Below the pieces are notes generated by a model. The model was not told the origin of the DNA and did no database searches. It worked only from the letters and a program-made list of their open reading frames with translations. Shown here piece by piece: positions 52,953 through 62,454 of a DNA stretch of 64,000 nt. This DNA comes from Amnibacterium flavum (GTDB lineage Bacteria > Actinomycetota > Actinomycetes > Actinomycetales > Microbacteriaceae). The translations under genes and the position numbers were made by a program. Each line of letters starts with the position of its first letter. Positions within the stretch are counted from its first letter, which is position 1. The stretch is taken from positions 558,001-622,000 of the forward strand of contig NZ_QEOP01000002.1 in assembly GCF_003097495.1 (NCBI RefSeq), in the 5' to 3' direction.

Positions 52953-54470
52953 TCAGCGCCCGATCGATACCGGGGGAGTCGAATCCTGGGAACCGGAGGA
53001 ATCCGTGCTCTGCTCCGTGCGCGGCAGCTCGAGGGGCAGCGGCAGTCGCACGGTGAACACGGTGCCGTCGCCGCTGCTCGCCACCTCGATGGTGCCCTCG
53101 TGAGCCTCGACGATCGACGCGACGATCGCCAGCCCCAGGCCGGTGCTGCCGGCATCGCGGGTGCGAGCGAGGTCGGCGCGGCTGAATCTCTGGAAGAGAT
53201 CGGGGAGCACCTCGGGATCGATGCCCGGACCGTCGTCCCGCACGGAGATCTCGGCCGAGCCGTCGATGCGGCTCAACCCCGTCGTCACCGAGCTGCCCGA
53301 CGGTGTGTGGATCGCCGCGTTGGACAGGAGGTTGGCGATCAGCTGATGCACCCGCTCCGGATCGCCGACGATCGTCACCGGTTCGGTCCCGACCTCGGTC
53401 GTCCAGGTGTGGTCCTGGTGCGCCACCCGGGCGTCGGCGACGACGTCGAGGACGACCTCGCGCAGGTCCAGCTCGGACAGATGGAGATCCTGCCCCTCGT
53501 CGAGTCGGGCGAGGAGGAGGAGGTCGGCGACGAGCGCTGACATCCGCCGCGACTCTGACTCGATTCGAGCCAACGCGTACTCCGTCATCTCGGGCAGCTG
53601 CTCGCTCTCCTGACGGGTCAGCTCCGCGTAGCCGAGGATCGCGGCGAGCGGTGTGCGAAGTTCGTGACTGGCATCGGTGATGAATCGACGCATGCGGCTG
53701 TCGGTCTGTGCGCGGACCGCGAGGGCGTCGTCCACGTGGTGCAGCAGCTTGTCGAGTGCCCCGCCGACCTGGCCGATCTCGGTCCGGGCATCGGTATCGG
53801 CGATCACGACGCTCTTGCGGATCGCGACCTCGCCGCGGTCCAGCGGGATGCGCGTGACCTCGGCTGCGGAGTCGACGATGCGGTCGAGGGGGCGCAGGCT
53901 CCGACGCACGATGAGAACGGTGCCCACGGCGGCGATCACGACCGCCAGCAGGGCGATCACGAACAGCGAGAGGGCCTGCTGCATGACCGCCTTCTGCTGG
54001 ACAGCCAGCGAGACGCCCGCGAACAGCACGTCTCCCGAGCGGGTCGTCACGCTGTCCACGCGGTAGTCGCCCATGCCCTCCAACGACACGGTGCGGATCC
54101 CTCCGTCCGGCGAGGCCGCTTCGAACTGGGCGAGGACGGGCGCGGAGAGCCGAACGGGGTCGCCGGAGGAGAACGACGCCGAGTCGAGCACCTCGCCGTC
54201 GCGGACCAGCGCGATGATCGAGCCGGGTGCCTGCCCGCCGAAGTCGACCAACGGCTTCTTGAGATCGCCCGAGCTGTCGGTGATCTTGGCGGCCGTGTGC
54301 TCGAAGCCCTGCAGCGATGCGGTCAGCTGATTGTCGGAGACCTCGGCGGTCGTCGTGGTGACCGTGATCAGGCTGAGCGCCCCGACCGCGACGAGGACGA
54401 TCGAGAGGTACCCGACGACACCCCACATGATGCGTCGGCGGAGGGTCCAGGGGCGTTTCGTCGCGCTCAT
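52953..54470 (-). CDS. Two-component sensor histidine kinase (OmpR-linked)
   Basis: 505 residues from ATG 54470. Two membrane helices (about 14-40 and 175-200) frame an extracytoplasmic sensor domain of about 130 residues; a HAMP domain follows (RRSLRPLDRIVDSAAEVTRI). HisKA contains FITDASHELRTPLAAILGYA with His269, and the ATPase domain has N-, G1- and G2-boxes (LLSNAAIHTPSG, VRDDGPGIDPEVL, STGLGLAIVASIV). The start overlaps the regulator stop by four bases. Confidence 0.92.
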   Translation of the reverse strand: MSATKRPWTLRRRIMWGVVGYLSIVLVAVGALSLITVTTTTAEVSDNQLTASLQGFEHTAAKITDSSGDLKKPLVDFGGQAPGSIIALVRDGEVLDSASFSSGDPVRLSAPVLAQFEAASPDGGIRTVSLEGMGDYRVDSVTTRSGDVLFAGVSLAVQQKAVMQQALSLFVIALLAVVIAAVGTVLIVRRSLRPLDRIVDSAAEVTRIPLDRGEVAIRKSVVIADTDARTEIGQVGGALDKLLHHVDDALAVRAQTDSRMRRFITDASHELRTPLAAILGYAELTRQESEQLPEMTEYALARIESESRRMSALVADLLLLARLDEGQDLHLSELDLREVVLDVVADARVAHQDHTWTTEVGTEPVTIVGDPERVHQLIANLLSNAAIHTPSGSSVTTGLSRIDGSAEISVRDDGPGIDPEVLPDLFQRFSRADLARTRDAGSTGLGLAIVASIVEAHEGTIEVASSGDGTVFTVRLPLPLELPRTEQSTDSSGSQDSTPPVSIGR

Positions 54471-55246
54471 TCCGGCCCCCTCAGCACATAGCCGACACCT
54501 CGCACCGTGTGGATCATCGTGCTGCGGTCGCCGTCCAGCTTCTTGCGGAGGTAGGACACGTACAGGTCGACGATGTTGACGCGGCCGGCGAAGTCGTAGT
54601 TCCACACCCGGTCGAGGATCTGGGCCCGGGTGAGCACCCGGCGGGGATTGCGCATGAAATAGCGCAGCAGCTCGAACTCCGTCGTCGTGAGTGCGATCTC
54701 CTCGCCGGCACGCCGCACCTCGTAGCTGCTCTCGTCGAGGGTCAGATCCCCGACGACGAGCACGTGATCCTCTTCGAGGACTCCCTCCGCGGTTCGCCGG
54801 AGGAGGCCGCGCAACCGGGCGACGAGCTCCTCCAGACTGAACGGCTTCGTCATGTAGTCGTCGCCGCCGGCGGTGAGACCGATGATGCGGTCGTCGATCG
54901 AGTCCTTGGCGGTGAGGAACAGTGTCGGCGTCGAACGACCCAGGGCGCGCATGCCGGAGAGGACGGACAGCCCGTCGAGGTCGGGGAGCATGATGTCGAG
55001 CACGACGACGTCGGGACGATTGGCCTTGTAGGCCTCGATCGCCGAGCGTCCGGTGGCGGCGACCTCGACGCTCCAGCCCTCGTAGCCGAGCGCCAGCTTG
55101 ACCAGATCGGTCAGCACCTGCTCGTCATCGACGAGCAGAACGCGGATGGGGCTGCCGTCGCTCCGGTACATGCGGGGGAGCTGGGCGAGGACCGCCCGCC
55201 TCCGCTCCATGGTCGAAGCGCGCTGCTTGTGCTCTGGTGCCGACAC
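54467..55246 (-). CDS. Response regulator, OmpR/PhoB family
   Basis: 259 residues from GTG 55246. The receiver domain has DDE at 40-42, phospho-acceptor Asp84 in VVLDIMLPDLDG and Lys114 region LTAKDS. The winged-helix DNA-binding domain covers about 155-259 (LTTTEFELLRYFMRNPRRVL ... TVRGVGYVLR). An unusual 33-residue basic N-terminal extension precedes the receiver; a start nearer the receiver (ATG of MYRSDGSPIRVLL, residue 26) is possible. Paired with the kinase at 52953. Confidence 0.92.
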   Translation of the reverse strand: MSAPEHKQRASTMERRRAVLAQLPRMYRSDGSPIRVLLVDDEQVLTDLVKLALGYEGWSVEVAATGRSAIEAYKANRPDVVVLDIMLPDLDGLSVLSGMRALGRSTPTLFLTAKDSIDDRIIGLTAGGDDYMTKPFSLEELVARLRGLLRRTAEGVLEEDHVLVVGDLTLDESSYEVRRAGEEIALTTTEFELLRYFMRNPRRVLTRAQILDRVWNYDFAGRVNIVDLYVSYLRKKLDGDRSTMIHTVRGVGYVLRGPE

Positions 55247-55355
55247 CCGCCAACTTTAGCTTTCGAGGTGGATACGGCCGTCGGCGCGATCCGCTTCACA
55301 GAAAGCGCACACAATGGCACAGGCCGCGCCTGACTGGCCTCCCTAACTTTGCTGC

Positions 55356-56030
55356 ATGACCTCTGCACGCCCTGCGCTCCTCGGCGGCCCGGAACTCGGT
55401 CTCGCGCTCCGCGGGCTGGCCCGCCGCCTGGGCGCGAGGCGTCCCCGTTTCCTCCGCGGCGAACGGGTGGAGCGCCCCCTCGTGGCACGGCGGGTGCGGA
55501 CCGAGCGTCTCGTCCTGCGTCGGCATCGCATGTCGGACGCCGCCGACTGGTACGCCATCCAGTCCTGCGAGAGCGTGATCCGCGGGCTGCGCTGGCCGGT
55601 GCGCGACGCCCGGCAGTCCCGGCAGCACCTGCGCGACCGCACGCGCCACCATGTGCTCGCTCAAGCCGACGACTTCCTCGCCTACGCCGTCGACTTCGAA
55701 GGCGTCCTGATCGGCGATGTCTTGCTTCACCTCCGGGACGTCAATCGTGCGACCCGGTCCGCGGAGATCGGCTGGGTTCTGAACCCCGACTACACCGGGC
55801 AGGGGTTCGCGGCCGAAGCGGCTCAGGCGGCGCTCGGTCTCGCCTTCCGTCGGCTCGGTGCGACGGTGGTGTTCGCGGAGATCGAACCGACGAACGTCCG
55901 GTCCCAGGGCTTGGCCAAGCGGCTCGGGTTCGAGCAGCGCACGCCCACTCGTCACGCCCTCGTGCGAGAGGCGTGGGAGCGCGGAGCCGCCGAGCGGCGA
56001 CGTCCCCAGCGGGTCATCGCCGAAGGCTGA
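55356..56030 (+). CDS. GNAT acetyltransferase, RimJ/RimL type
   Basis: 224 residues. The GNAT fold spans about 45-210 with RTERLVLRRHRMSDAADWYA, the acyl-CoA motif NPDYTGQGFAAEAAQAALGL and FAEIEPTNVRSQGLAKRLGF, the layout of ribosomal-protein N-acetyltransferase relatives. The first 45 residues are Arg-rich and atypical, so the real start could be later. Divergent from the response regulator, 109 bases apart. Confidence 0.83.
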   Translation: MTSARPALLGGPELGLALRGLARRLGARRPRFLRGERVERPLVARRVRTERLVLRRHRMSDAADWYAIQSCESVIRGLRWPVRDARQSRQHLRDRTRHHVLAQADDFLAYAVDFEGVLIGDVLLHLRDVNRATRSAEIGWVLNPDYTGQGFAAEAAQAALGLAFRRLGATVVFAEIEPTNVRSQGLAKRLGFEQRTPTRHALVREAWERGAAERRRPQRVIAEG

Positions 56031-56129
56031 GCGCAACCGGGTGATCCGTCGAACTCGGGGAACCCCGTAGCGCTGCGGTTGCCTCGGCGCGAGAGCGGGG
56101 ATCTCCGCGTCGGGATCGCGATCTCGATG

Positions 56130-56906
56130 TCAGTGGCGGGGCGTCTCGGAGCCCGCCGCCTTCGGGACGGCGTGATCGTGCGAGGCCGGACCGCCCGCAG
56201 GGGCGCCGGATCGCGGGGCCCCGTGCTGTGCGCCGCGCACCGTGGTGATCCCGACGCAGAAGACCCAGACGAGCCACGGGAAGATGGCGAAGATCGCGTT
56301 CCCCGCGCCGCCCGAAGCCAGGAAGCTGTTCGGCGACGTGCCGGTGAACCCGAAGGGCGCCCAGATCAGATTCGACACGGCGGTCACGGCGGCGAGGATT
56401 CCGGTCCAGCGCGGCACGGCTCCGGACAGGAACGTCAGGTACGCCGATGTCCCCGAGACGAGCGCGAGGAGCACGGCTCCGGTCGAACCGAACATGATCG
56501 CGTGCCCCTCGATGAGCGTGCGGATCGCCGATGCGTCGGGCTCGAGACCGATGACATCGAGTGCGGCCCCGCCGTCCATCGCGTCGCCGACGAGGGTGAC
56601 GGCGATGAAGACGAGTCCGGCGCCGAACGCGAGGTCGGCGAGCCATTCGACGTCGGGTCGGGCCTTGTTGACGAGCTGGCGGAAGCTCGCGAGGAACACG
56701 ATGAGGAACGCCATCACGAACGTGTCGGCGAGGATGACGATGAAGGTCTGAGTGCTCGACGCCTGCGCGTAGGCGATCAGCGCCTCGCTGTCGTCGAGCT
56801 GGGGGCGGTCGGGCATGAGCAGCTTGGTGATCGCCTCGATGCCGAGGAACACGGCGACGGCGAGGGCGGAGAGTCCTGTCCAGCGGCGGACATCCGGTGT
56901 TCTCAT
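56130..56906 (-). CDS. Multi-span membrane protein, unknown function
   Basis: 258 residues with six hydrophobic helices (about 9-28, 52-75, 88-110, 134-155, 166-184, 200-225) and a hydrophilic Pro/Gly/His C-terminus. Overall layout recalls DUF4386-type proteins, but the match is weak. It is alone on its strand, ending 99 bases from the convergent acetyltransferase. Confidence 0.72.
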   Translation of the reverse strand: MRTPDVRRWTGLSALAVAVFLGIEAITKLLMPDRPQLDDSEALIAYAQASSTQTFIVILADTFVMAFLIVFLASFRQLVNKARPDVEWLADLAFGAGLVFIAVTLVGDAMDGGAALDVIGLEPDASAIRTLIEGHAIMFGSTGAVLLALVSGTSAYLTFLSGAVPRWTGILAAVTAVSNLIWAPFGFTGTSPNSFLASGGAGNAIFAIFPWLVWVFCVGITTVRGAQHGAPRSGAPAGGPASHDHAVPKAAGSETPRH

Positions 56907-57015
56907 GCGTCGATCTAAGCGGACGGCGCCCCTGCACCTGCGCTCTTCCGGCCGCGACGCGCCGCCCCGCCGTCGGGCGGGAGATCCCAGGCTCCGACGC
57001 GCAAGGACCCTCTTG

Positions 57016-57090
57016 CTCAGCAGGTGGAAACGTGTCCAGCAGGTGGAATGGGCTCGTTTCTTCCTACCTACGGGTTTTCCGCCTGCTGAG
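57016..57090. repeat. Inverted repeat of the CTCAGCAGG family
   Basis: CTCAGCAGGTGGAAA (57016-57030) and TTTCCGCCTGCTGAG (57076-57090) form a 15-bp inverted repeat with one mismatch and a 45-base loop holding another CAGCAGGTGGAA. It lies just past the stop of the luxS-unit's last gene and is the same family as the cluster after glyS (15060-15290). It may act as a transcript-end structure. Confidence 0.65.
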
Positions 57091-57096
57091 GGAAGG

Positions 57097-57867
57097 TCAG
57101 TGCATGGTCATCCCGCCGGTGACGTTGATGCCCTGGCCCGTCATGTAGGAGGCGAGGTCGCTCGCGAGGAAGAGGGCGACACCCGCGACATCCGCGGGCT
57201 GGCCGGTGCGGCCGAGCGGCACCTGCGATCGGTCCTCCGCGGCGATGTCCTCGGCAGTGAGGCCTCTCAGCGCTCCACCCTGGATGCGCTCGCGGTGCTT
57301 CATCGGCGTCTCGATGATGCCGGGGCAGATCGCGTTCACCGTGATCCCGCGGGGTGCGAGCTCGACCGCCATCGTCTTCGTCAGCCCCAGGACGGCGTGC
57401 TTCGACGCCACGTAGGCGGCCATGCCTCGATAGCCGTTCTTGCCGGCCTGCGACGCGATGAAGATGACCCGGCCCGGACGTTCCGCCGCGACCAGTCCTC
57501 GCGCGACGTGCTTCGCGACGAAGAACGAACCTTTCGCGTTGACGTCGGAGTTGCGCTGCCAATCGGCGGCGGTCGTGTCGATCGCGAAGTCCATCGTCGA
57601 GATCCCGGCCGCGCACACCACCGTGTCGATCAGACCGATGCGGGTGCCGACATCCGCCACGAGCGAGGCGACGGCGTCCTCGTCGGCGACGTCGAGCCGG
57701 GCGGTCCACACGCCGTCACGCGACGAGGGCTCGAGAGCGCCGGGGTGGCTCAGGTCGGCGCTGACGACGATCGCGCCCTCGCCGGCGAACGCCGATGCGA
57801 CGGCCGCACCGATTCCGCTCGCACCGCCCGTGACGAGGACGACGCGGCGTTCGAGTTCGGTGAACAC
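57097..57867 (-). CDS. Short-chain dehydrogenase/reductase
   Basis: 256 residues starting GTG 57867. NAD(P)-binding TGGASGIGAAVASAF and NAG-equivalent CAAGIS are present, the catalytic Ser is in FIASQAGKNGYRG and the Tyr-Lys pair in MAAYVASKHAVLG; a typical end is ASYMTGQGINVTGGMTMH. Acidic VVSADLS suggests NAD preference. It starts six bases after the luxS stop, so it is probably translated from the same transcript, and it is the last gene of the unit. Confidence 0.9.
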   Translation of the reverse strand: MFTELERRVVLVTGGASGIGAAVASAFAGEGAIVVSADLSHPGALEPSSRDGVWTARLDVADEDAVASLVADVGTRIGLIDTVVCAAGISTMDFAIDTTAADWQRNSDVNAKGSFFVAKHVARGLVAAERPGRVIFIASQAGKNGYRGMAAYVASKHAVLGLTKTMAVELAPRGITVNAICPGIIETPMKHRERIQGGALRGLTAEDIAAEDRSQVPLGRTGQPADVAGVALFLASDLASYMTGQGINVTGGMTMH

Positions 57868-57872
57868 GCCGC

Positions 57873-58346
57873 TCAGACGCCGACGCGCTCGAACGCGTTG
57901 AGGCTGATGCCCTGGTCGACGATGAGCTTCGCCCACTCCCGGGCGCTGTGCAGGCTGTGGTCGCGGTAGTTGCCGCACTCGATCGCCGAGACGCCGGGAA
58001 CATCGGCCTCGGTGGTCTCGGTCGCGATGGTCACGAGACCGGCGCGCACCGCGTCCACGACCTGTTCGATCGACGGCTCGCCCCACACGATCAGGTGGAA
58101 TCCGGTGCGGCAGCCGAACGGCGAGATGTCGATGACGCCGTCCAGGTGGTCGCGGATCAGGCTCGCGAGCGCGTGCTCGAGCGTGTGCAGACCCGCGGTC
58201 GGGATCTCACCCTCGTTGGGCTGCACGAAGCGCAGGTCGAAGTTCGAGATGACGTCGCCATTCGGGCCCTTCTCGCTGGCGATGAGGCGCACGTACGGCG
58301 CCTTCACGATCGTGTGATCCAGGGTGAAGCTCTCGACATCAGCCAT
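57873..58346 (-). CDS. luxS: S-ribosylhomocysteine lyase LuxS
   Basis: Cleaves S-ribosylhomocysteine to homocysteine and 4,5-dihydroxy-2,3-pentanedione, the precursor of AI-2, in the activated methyl cycle. The 157-residue protein has the metal motif HTLEH (His54, Glu57, His58), catalytic Cys79 in [10 protein letters not shown] and metal Cys124 in ECGNYRDH. All catalytic residues are intact. It sits between two dehydrogenase genes in the metQNI unit rather than with pfs or metE; no nucleosidase gene is in the window. Confidence 0.97.
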   Translation of the reverse strand: MADVESFTLDHTIVKAPYVRLIASEKGPNGDVISNFDLRFVQPNEGEIPTAGLHTLEHALASLIRDHLDGVIDISPFGCRTGFHLIVWGEPSIEQVVDAVRAGLVTIATETTEADVPGVSAIECGNYRDHSLHSAREWAKLIVDQGISLNAFERVGV

Positions 58347-58359
58347 GGGGTGTCCTTTC

Positions 58360-59520
58360 TCAGTGGTTTCCGGGGACGAGCGCTCGGCTCTCCGCCTGCT
58401 CGTCGATGCGCCCCGCGAGGGAGACTCGGGGGAGGTCGGCCTGATGGCTCTCCAGTGAACGGATTGCCTCGATCACGGTAGCCGCGGTGGAGGTGCCGGA
58501 CAGCAGGTGGATGCTCGACTCGGGCAGCACCGCCACTCCGGCGATCGCCTCGATCTCGTCGGTGTCGTCGAGCGACAGTCCCAGGTCGGCGAGCGAACGC
58601 GGGAGACCGAGCTCCGCGTAGAGCGGGCCCAGTTCCGCGACGTCGTCCCAGTGGCCTTCGTGGGCGAGCTGGACGAGGATCCCGTAGGCGACCTTCACCC
58701 CGTGCAGCAGATCGCGTGTGCCGGGCAGCGCGCTGAGGCCGTCGCCGACCGGATGCGCGGCCGTCGCACTGCCGGCGGTTCCGCCGAAACCCCCGACGAG
58801 GCCCGCGGTCAGGATGCCCGCCTCGGCGACGTGCCGCCAGGAGGGGGAGAGCCGGCCCGCGCGCATGTCGGCTACGGCGGTGACGCCGTCGGTCCGGACC
58901 ACTTCCCCGCAGCGCCGCGCGCTGTCGGCACCGATCCGGCTCAGCTCGTCGAGCTCGGCCGCCGCGAATGCGGAACGCGTCTCGACCCACTTGGCGAGGG
59001 TGTCGGCGATGCCCGACACGAAGTAGTCGACCGGCGAGTCGAACACGATCCGCGGATCGATGAACACCGCGCGAGTGGGAGTCGGCCAGACCTCGTGACC
59101 CAGGTGTCGGTGTTCGTCGTCGTAGAAGACGCTCAACGCCGACCAGGCGGAGCACGTGCTCGCAAGGGTCGGGACCAGGTAGACGGGGATGCGCCCGGCG
59201 CGCGCGGCGACCGCCTTCGCGGTGTCGAGCGCCTTGCCCCCACCGAGGCCGACGACGGCCCCAGCTCCGGACGCGAGCACGAGCTCGACGAGTCGGGCGA
59301 TCTCGGATGGCGAGCACTCGCCCCGGAACCCGCCCTCCACGAACACCCCGGAGAGGCCGGTCGGCAGGTAGGGCAGGGCAGCGTGCAGCGAGCGCTCGCC
59401 GTGAACGAAGAGCGCCGTGGTCACATCGTCGGACGCGAGAACACCGGGCAGCGCCTCGAGCGCGTCCATCGAGTTAATCACGCGTTGGGGGCCCGGAAGC
59501 ACGGGCGAGACGCCCGTCAT
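58360..59520 (-). CDS. Iron-type alcohol/glycerol dehydrogenase-like enzyme
   Basis: 386 residues. The nucleotide motif is [20 protein letters not shown], and metal ligands fit the group: Asp in [12 protein letters not shown], His in [10 protein letters not shown] and His in [30 protein letters not shown] resembles glycerol dehydrogenase (GldA)-like members. The start overlaps the aminotransferase stop by four bases, and the end is 13 bases from luxS. A role in reducing a small carbonyl compound is likely, the substrate unknown. Confidence 0.85.
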   Translation of the reverse strand: MTGVSPVLPGPQRVINSMDALEALPGVLASDDVTTALFVHGERSLHAALPYLPTGLSGVFVEGGFRGECSPSEIARLVELVLASGAGAVVGLGGGKALDTAKAVAARAGRIPVYLVPTLASTCSAWSALSVFYDDEHRHLGHEVWPTPTRAVFIDPRIVFDSPVDYFVSGIADTLAKWVETRSAFAAAELDELSRIGADSARRCGEVVRTDGVTAVADMRAGRLSPSWRHVAEAGILTAGLVGGFGGTAGSATAAHPVGDGLSALPGTRDLLHGVKVAYGILVQLAHEGHWDDVAELGPLYAELGLPRSLADLGLSLDDTDEIEAIAGVAVLPESSIHLLSGTSTAATVIEAIRSLESHQADLPRVSLAGRIDEQAESRALVPGNH

Positions 59521-60701
59521 CGGGCGCTCGAGCCGGACGTGGGAGCATCGGCGAACGCCTCGGCGAGCCGTTCGACGAGGGTGCTCAGGGTCTGCTCGGG
59601 GTGGACGAGGCCGAGTCGCAGATACCCGCGCCCGAGCGATCCGAATCCGCTGCCCGGCGCTACCGCGACACCGTGCTCGGTGAGGAGGCGTCCCGCATAG
59701 GCGACGTCGTCGGGGTCGGGTGAACGGAACCACACGAAGAACGCCCCCTCGGGCTCGAACACATCCCAGCCCTGCTCGCGGAGCGCCCCGACGACGAGGT
59801 TCCGACGCCGTTCGTACACCTCGACGAGCTCGACGGCCGCCGATTGATCGCCCGACAGCGCGGCCGCGGCAGCGTCCTGCGTCGCACCGAAGATCGTGCT
59901 GTAGGCGTGGGACTGGTACCGCTTCATCGCCGCGATGAGGTCGGGATCGCCGACCGCGTAGCCGAAGCGCCAGCCCGCCATGTTGTACGCCTTCGATAGG
60001 GTGGACACCTCGATGTTCCCCTCGACCCCTGTGGTCAGGGCGGAGAGCGGGCGCACGCCGTGGGACCCGAGGGTGCTGTAGGCGAAGTCGTGGATGAATG
60101 CCGCGCCGAGCCGCCGCGACTCGGCGTGCGCCTTCGCGAAGGTGTCGAGCGTCGCGAGAGCGCCCGTCGGATTGTTGGGGTAGTTGAGGAGCACGGCCGC
60201 CGCCTCGGGCAGCTCGGTGAGCACGGAGAAGTGCGGCTGGTACCCCGATTCGCGATCCAACGGGAGCAGCTCGACCCGGGCGCCCGCCAGTTCGGCCGCC
60301 GACCGGTACGCCGGGTAGCCGGGATCGGGCAGCACGAGCGTCTCGCCGGAATCGACGAGCGCCGCCACCGCAGCCATCAGACCCTCATGCGACCCGTGGA
60401 ACGCCGCCACCTGGGTCTCGGGATCGAGCTCGACGCCGTGATCGATGCGGTAGCGCTCGACGACACCCTCCCGGACGCCGGCGCGCACGGTGAACGACGG
60501 GTATCCGTGGTTCGCCGGGTCCGCGACCGCGGCATGCATCGCGCGCACGATGTGCTCGGGGGTGGGCAGATCGGGGTTGCCCTTGGATGCGTCGATGACG
60601 TCGACGCCCTCGGCACGGGCGGCCGCGACCCGGCGGTCGATCGCGCCGAAGAAGTGCGGCGGGAGCGTATCGATCCGTTTCGCGGGGGTGACCTTCGCCA
60701 T
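59517..60701 (-). CDS. Class I/II aminotransferase
   Basis: 394 residues of fold-type-I AAT. PLP-binding features are ASKGNPDLPTP, the Asn in LLNYPNNPTG, Asp-Tyr in IHDFAYS, the Schiff-base Lys in STLSKAYNMAGWRFGY and an Arg near the end (GYLRLGLV). It resembles aspartate/methionine-type aminotransferases. ATG at 60701 overlaps the permease stop by one base, pointing to action on the imported amino acid. Confidence 0.9.
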   Translation of the reverse strand: MAKVTPAKRIDTLPPHFFGAIDRRVAAARAEGVDVIDASKGNPDLPTPEHIVRAMHAAVADPANHGYPSFTVRAGVREGVVERYRIDHGVELDPETQVAAFHGSHEGLMAAVAALVDSGETLVLPDPGYPAYRSAAELAGARVELLPLDRESGYQPHFSVLTELPEAAAVLLNYPNNPTGALATLDTFAKAHAESRRLGAAFIHDFAYSTLGSHGVRPLSALTTGVEGNIEVSTLSKAYNMAGWRFGYAVGDPDLIAAMKRYQSHAYSTIFGATQDAAAAALSGDQSAAVELVEVYERRRNLVVGALREQGWDVFEPEGAFFVWFRSPDPDDVAYAGRLLTEHGVAVAPGSGFGSLGRGYLRLGLVHPEQTLSTLVERLAEAFADAPTSGSSAR

Positions 60702-61369
60702 CAGCGTCGCCTCGCCCGTCGTGCCAGCCGGCTGCCGACGATCTGGATCGTCTGCACGATGATGATCAGGGTGACGACGGTCACGAGCATCGCGAACCCG
60801 TCGAAGCGCTGGTATCCGTACGAGATCGCGAGGTCACCGATTCCACCCGCCCCGACGGTGCCGGCCATCGCGGTGGCATCGACGAGACCGATCGTCGCGG
60901 TGGTGAGCGCGAGGATGAGCGACCCGCGCGCCTCGGGCAGCAGGAATCTCGTGAAGATCTGGAGGGGAGTCGCCCCCATCGAGCGCGCGGCCTCGGTGAT
61001 GCCGTGCGGAACCTCGAGCAGCGAGTTCTCGACGAGGCGGCCGATGTAGGGCGCGATGGAGACGGTGAGCGGAACGATGGCGGCCGCGGGGCCGATCGAC
61101 GTGCCGACGAGCAGCCGCGTGAACGGGATGATCGCGACCAGAAGGATGATGAACGGTACGGACCTGACGATGTTGATGAACACGTCGAGCACCGTGTAGA
61201 CGACCCGGTTGGCGAGCGCGCCGCCCGGACGGGTCACCACGACGATCACGCCGATGATCACACCCAGGATGGCCCCGAAGAACAGCGAGACGCCGAGCAT
61301 GTAGAAGGTGACGCCGAGTTCCTTGAAGAACTGGTCGGCGGTGATGAGTGTGAAGCTGCCGCCCGTCAT
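60701..61369 (-). CDS. metI: Methionine-type ABC transporter permease
   Basis: 222 residues from ATG 61369 with five membrane helices. The MetI layout is visible: GVTFYMLGVSLFFGAILGVI, RSVPFIILLVAIIPFTRLLV, and the coupling loop ITEAARSMGATPLQIFTRFL. The start overlaps the ATPase stop by four bases. Confidence 0.92.
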   Translation of the reverse strand: MTGGSFTLITADQFFKELGVTFYMLGVSLFFGAILGVIIGVIVVVTRPGGALANRVVYTVLDVFINIVRSVPFIILLVAIIPFTRLLVGTSIGPAAAIVPLTVSIAPYIGRLVENSLLEVPHGITEAARSMGATPLQIFTRFLLPEARGSLILALTTATIGLVDATAMAGTVGAGGIGDLAISYGYQRFDGFAMLVTVVTLIIIVQTIQIVGSRLARRARRR

Positions 61370-62454
61370 GGCGTCGTCACCTTCTCGATGCTCGCAACGT
61401 TCGATTCGAGCCAGGTCCACGCCGCGGCGACGCGGTCGGCGGGCCCGTCGACTCGGATGATCATGTGGCCCACGGTGTGCTGCTGGATCTCAGCCATGTC
61501 GGCGTGGAGGATGTTGACCGCCACCCCGTACTCGGTGATGAGGGTCGACACCAGCGGGCTCGTGACCTCGTCATCGATGAGGCGCAGGCGCCAGAGGTCG
61601 CCGTCGCCGACGTGCTTCAGCACCCGCGCCGGGATGGTGTGGGGAACCACGGTTCCCACGAACGCCTCCGCGATCTCGGTCTGCGGGCGCACGAACACAT
61701 CGAGCACGGTCCCGTGCTCCACGATCCGGCCGTCCGACATGACCGCGACCTCGTGGCACAGGTCCTTGATGACGTCCATCTCGTGGGTGACCACGAAGAT
61801 CGTGGTGCCGTAGGTCGCGTTGATCCGGCGGAGCAGTTCGATGATCTGGGTCGTCGTCGACGGGTCGAGGGCACTCGTGGCCTCGTCGCAGAGGAGCACC
61901 TGGGGGTTGCGCACGATCGCGCGGGCGATGCCGACGCGCTGCTTCTGCCCGCCGGACAGTTCGCCGGGGCGACGGTCGCCCTTGTCGGCGAGGCCGACGA
62001 ACTCGAGCACCTCGTCGGCCCGAGCGCGCGCATCGCGACGGCGAACCCCGTCGAGGATCAGCGGCCGAGCGACGTTGTCCCGAACGCTCACCGTCTCGAG
62101 CAGCTGGAACTGCTGGAAGATCATGCCGGTCGTCTTCTGGGCTGCGCGGAGTCCCGCCGGGGGGAGGGAGGCGAGGTCGGTCCCTTCGAGGAGCACGCGA
62201 CCACCCGTGGGCCGATCGAGGCCGTTGACCATCCGCACCAGGGTGCTCTTGCCCGCACCGCTGTGCCCGATCACCCCGAAGATGCTGCCGCGCGGCACGT
62301 CCAGCGAGACACCGTCGAGAGCCGACACCTGACCCGTCTTGTGCGGGTACTCGCGGAAGACGCCGTCGAACCGGACGGCAACGGATGCGGACGACCCCGC
62401 CCCCGGAGCGACCGGAGTCGCCGCGGGAGCGGAGTCGGCGGGACGACGGGGCAT
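61366..62454 (-). CDS. metN: Methionine-type ABC transporter ATPase with NIL domain
   Basis: 362 residues from ATG 62454 (a TTG immediately upstream is less likely). Walker A GHSGAGKST, Q-loop in IFQQFQLL, signature LSGGQKQRVGIARA, Walker B VLLCDEATSALDP and H-loop VTHEMDVI are intact. The C-terminal NIL domain (about 285-362), which in MetN senses methionine and inhibits transport, is present. A Pro/Ala-rich N-tail of 25 residues precedes the domain. It overlaps both neighbours. Confidence 0.92.
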   Translation of the reverse strand: MPRRPADSAPAATPVAPGAGSSASVAVRFDGVFREYPHKTGQVSALDGVSLDVPRGSIFGVIGHSGAGKSTLVRMVNGLDRPTGGRVLLEGTDLASLPPAGLRAAQKTTGMIFQQFQLLETVSVRDNVARPLILDGVRRRDARARADEVLEFVGLADKGDRRPGELSGGQKQRVGIARAIVRNPQVLLCDEATSALDPSTTTQIIELLRRINATYGTTIFVVTHEMDVIKDLCHEVAVMSDGRIVEHGTVLDVFVRPQTEIAEAFVGTVVPHTIPARVLKHVGDGDLWRLRLIDDEVTSPLVSTLITEYGVAVNILHADMAEIQQHTVGHMIIRVDGPADRVAAAWTWLESNVASIEKVTTP

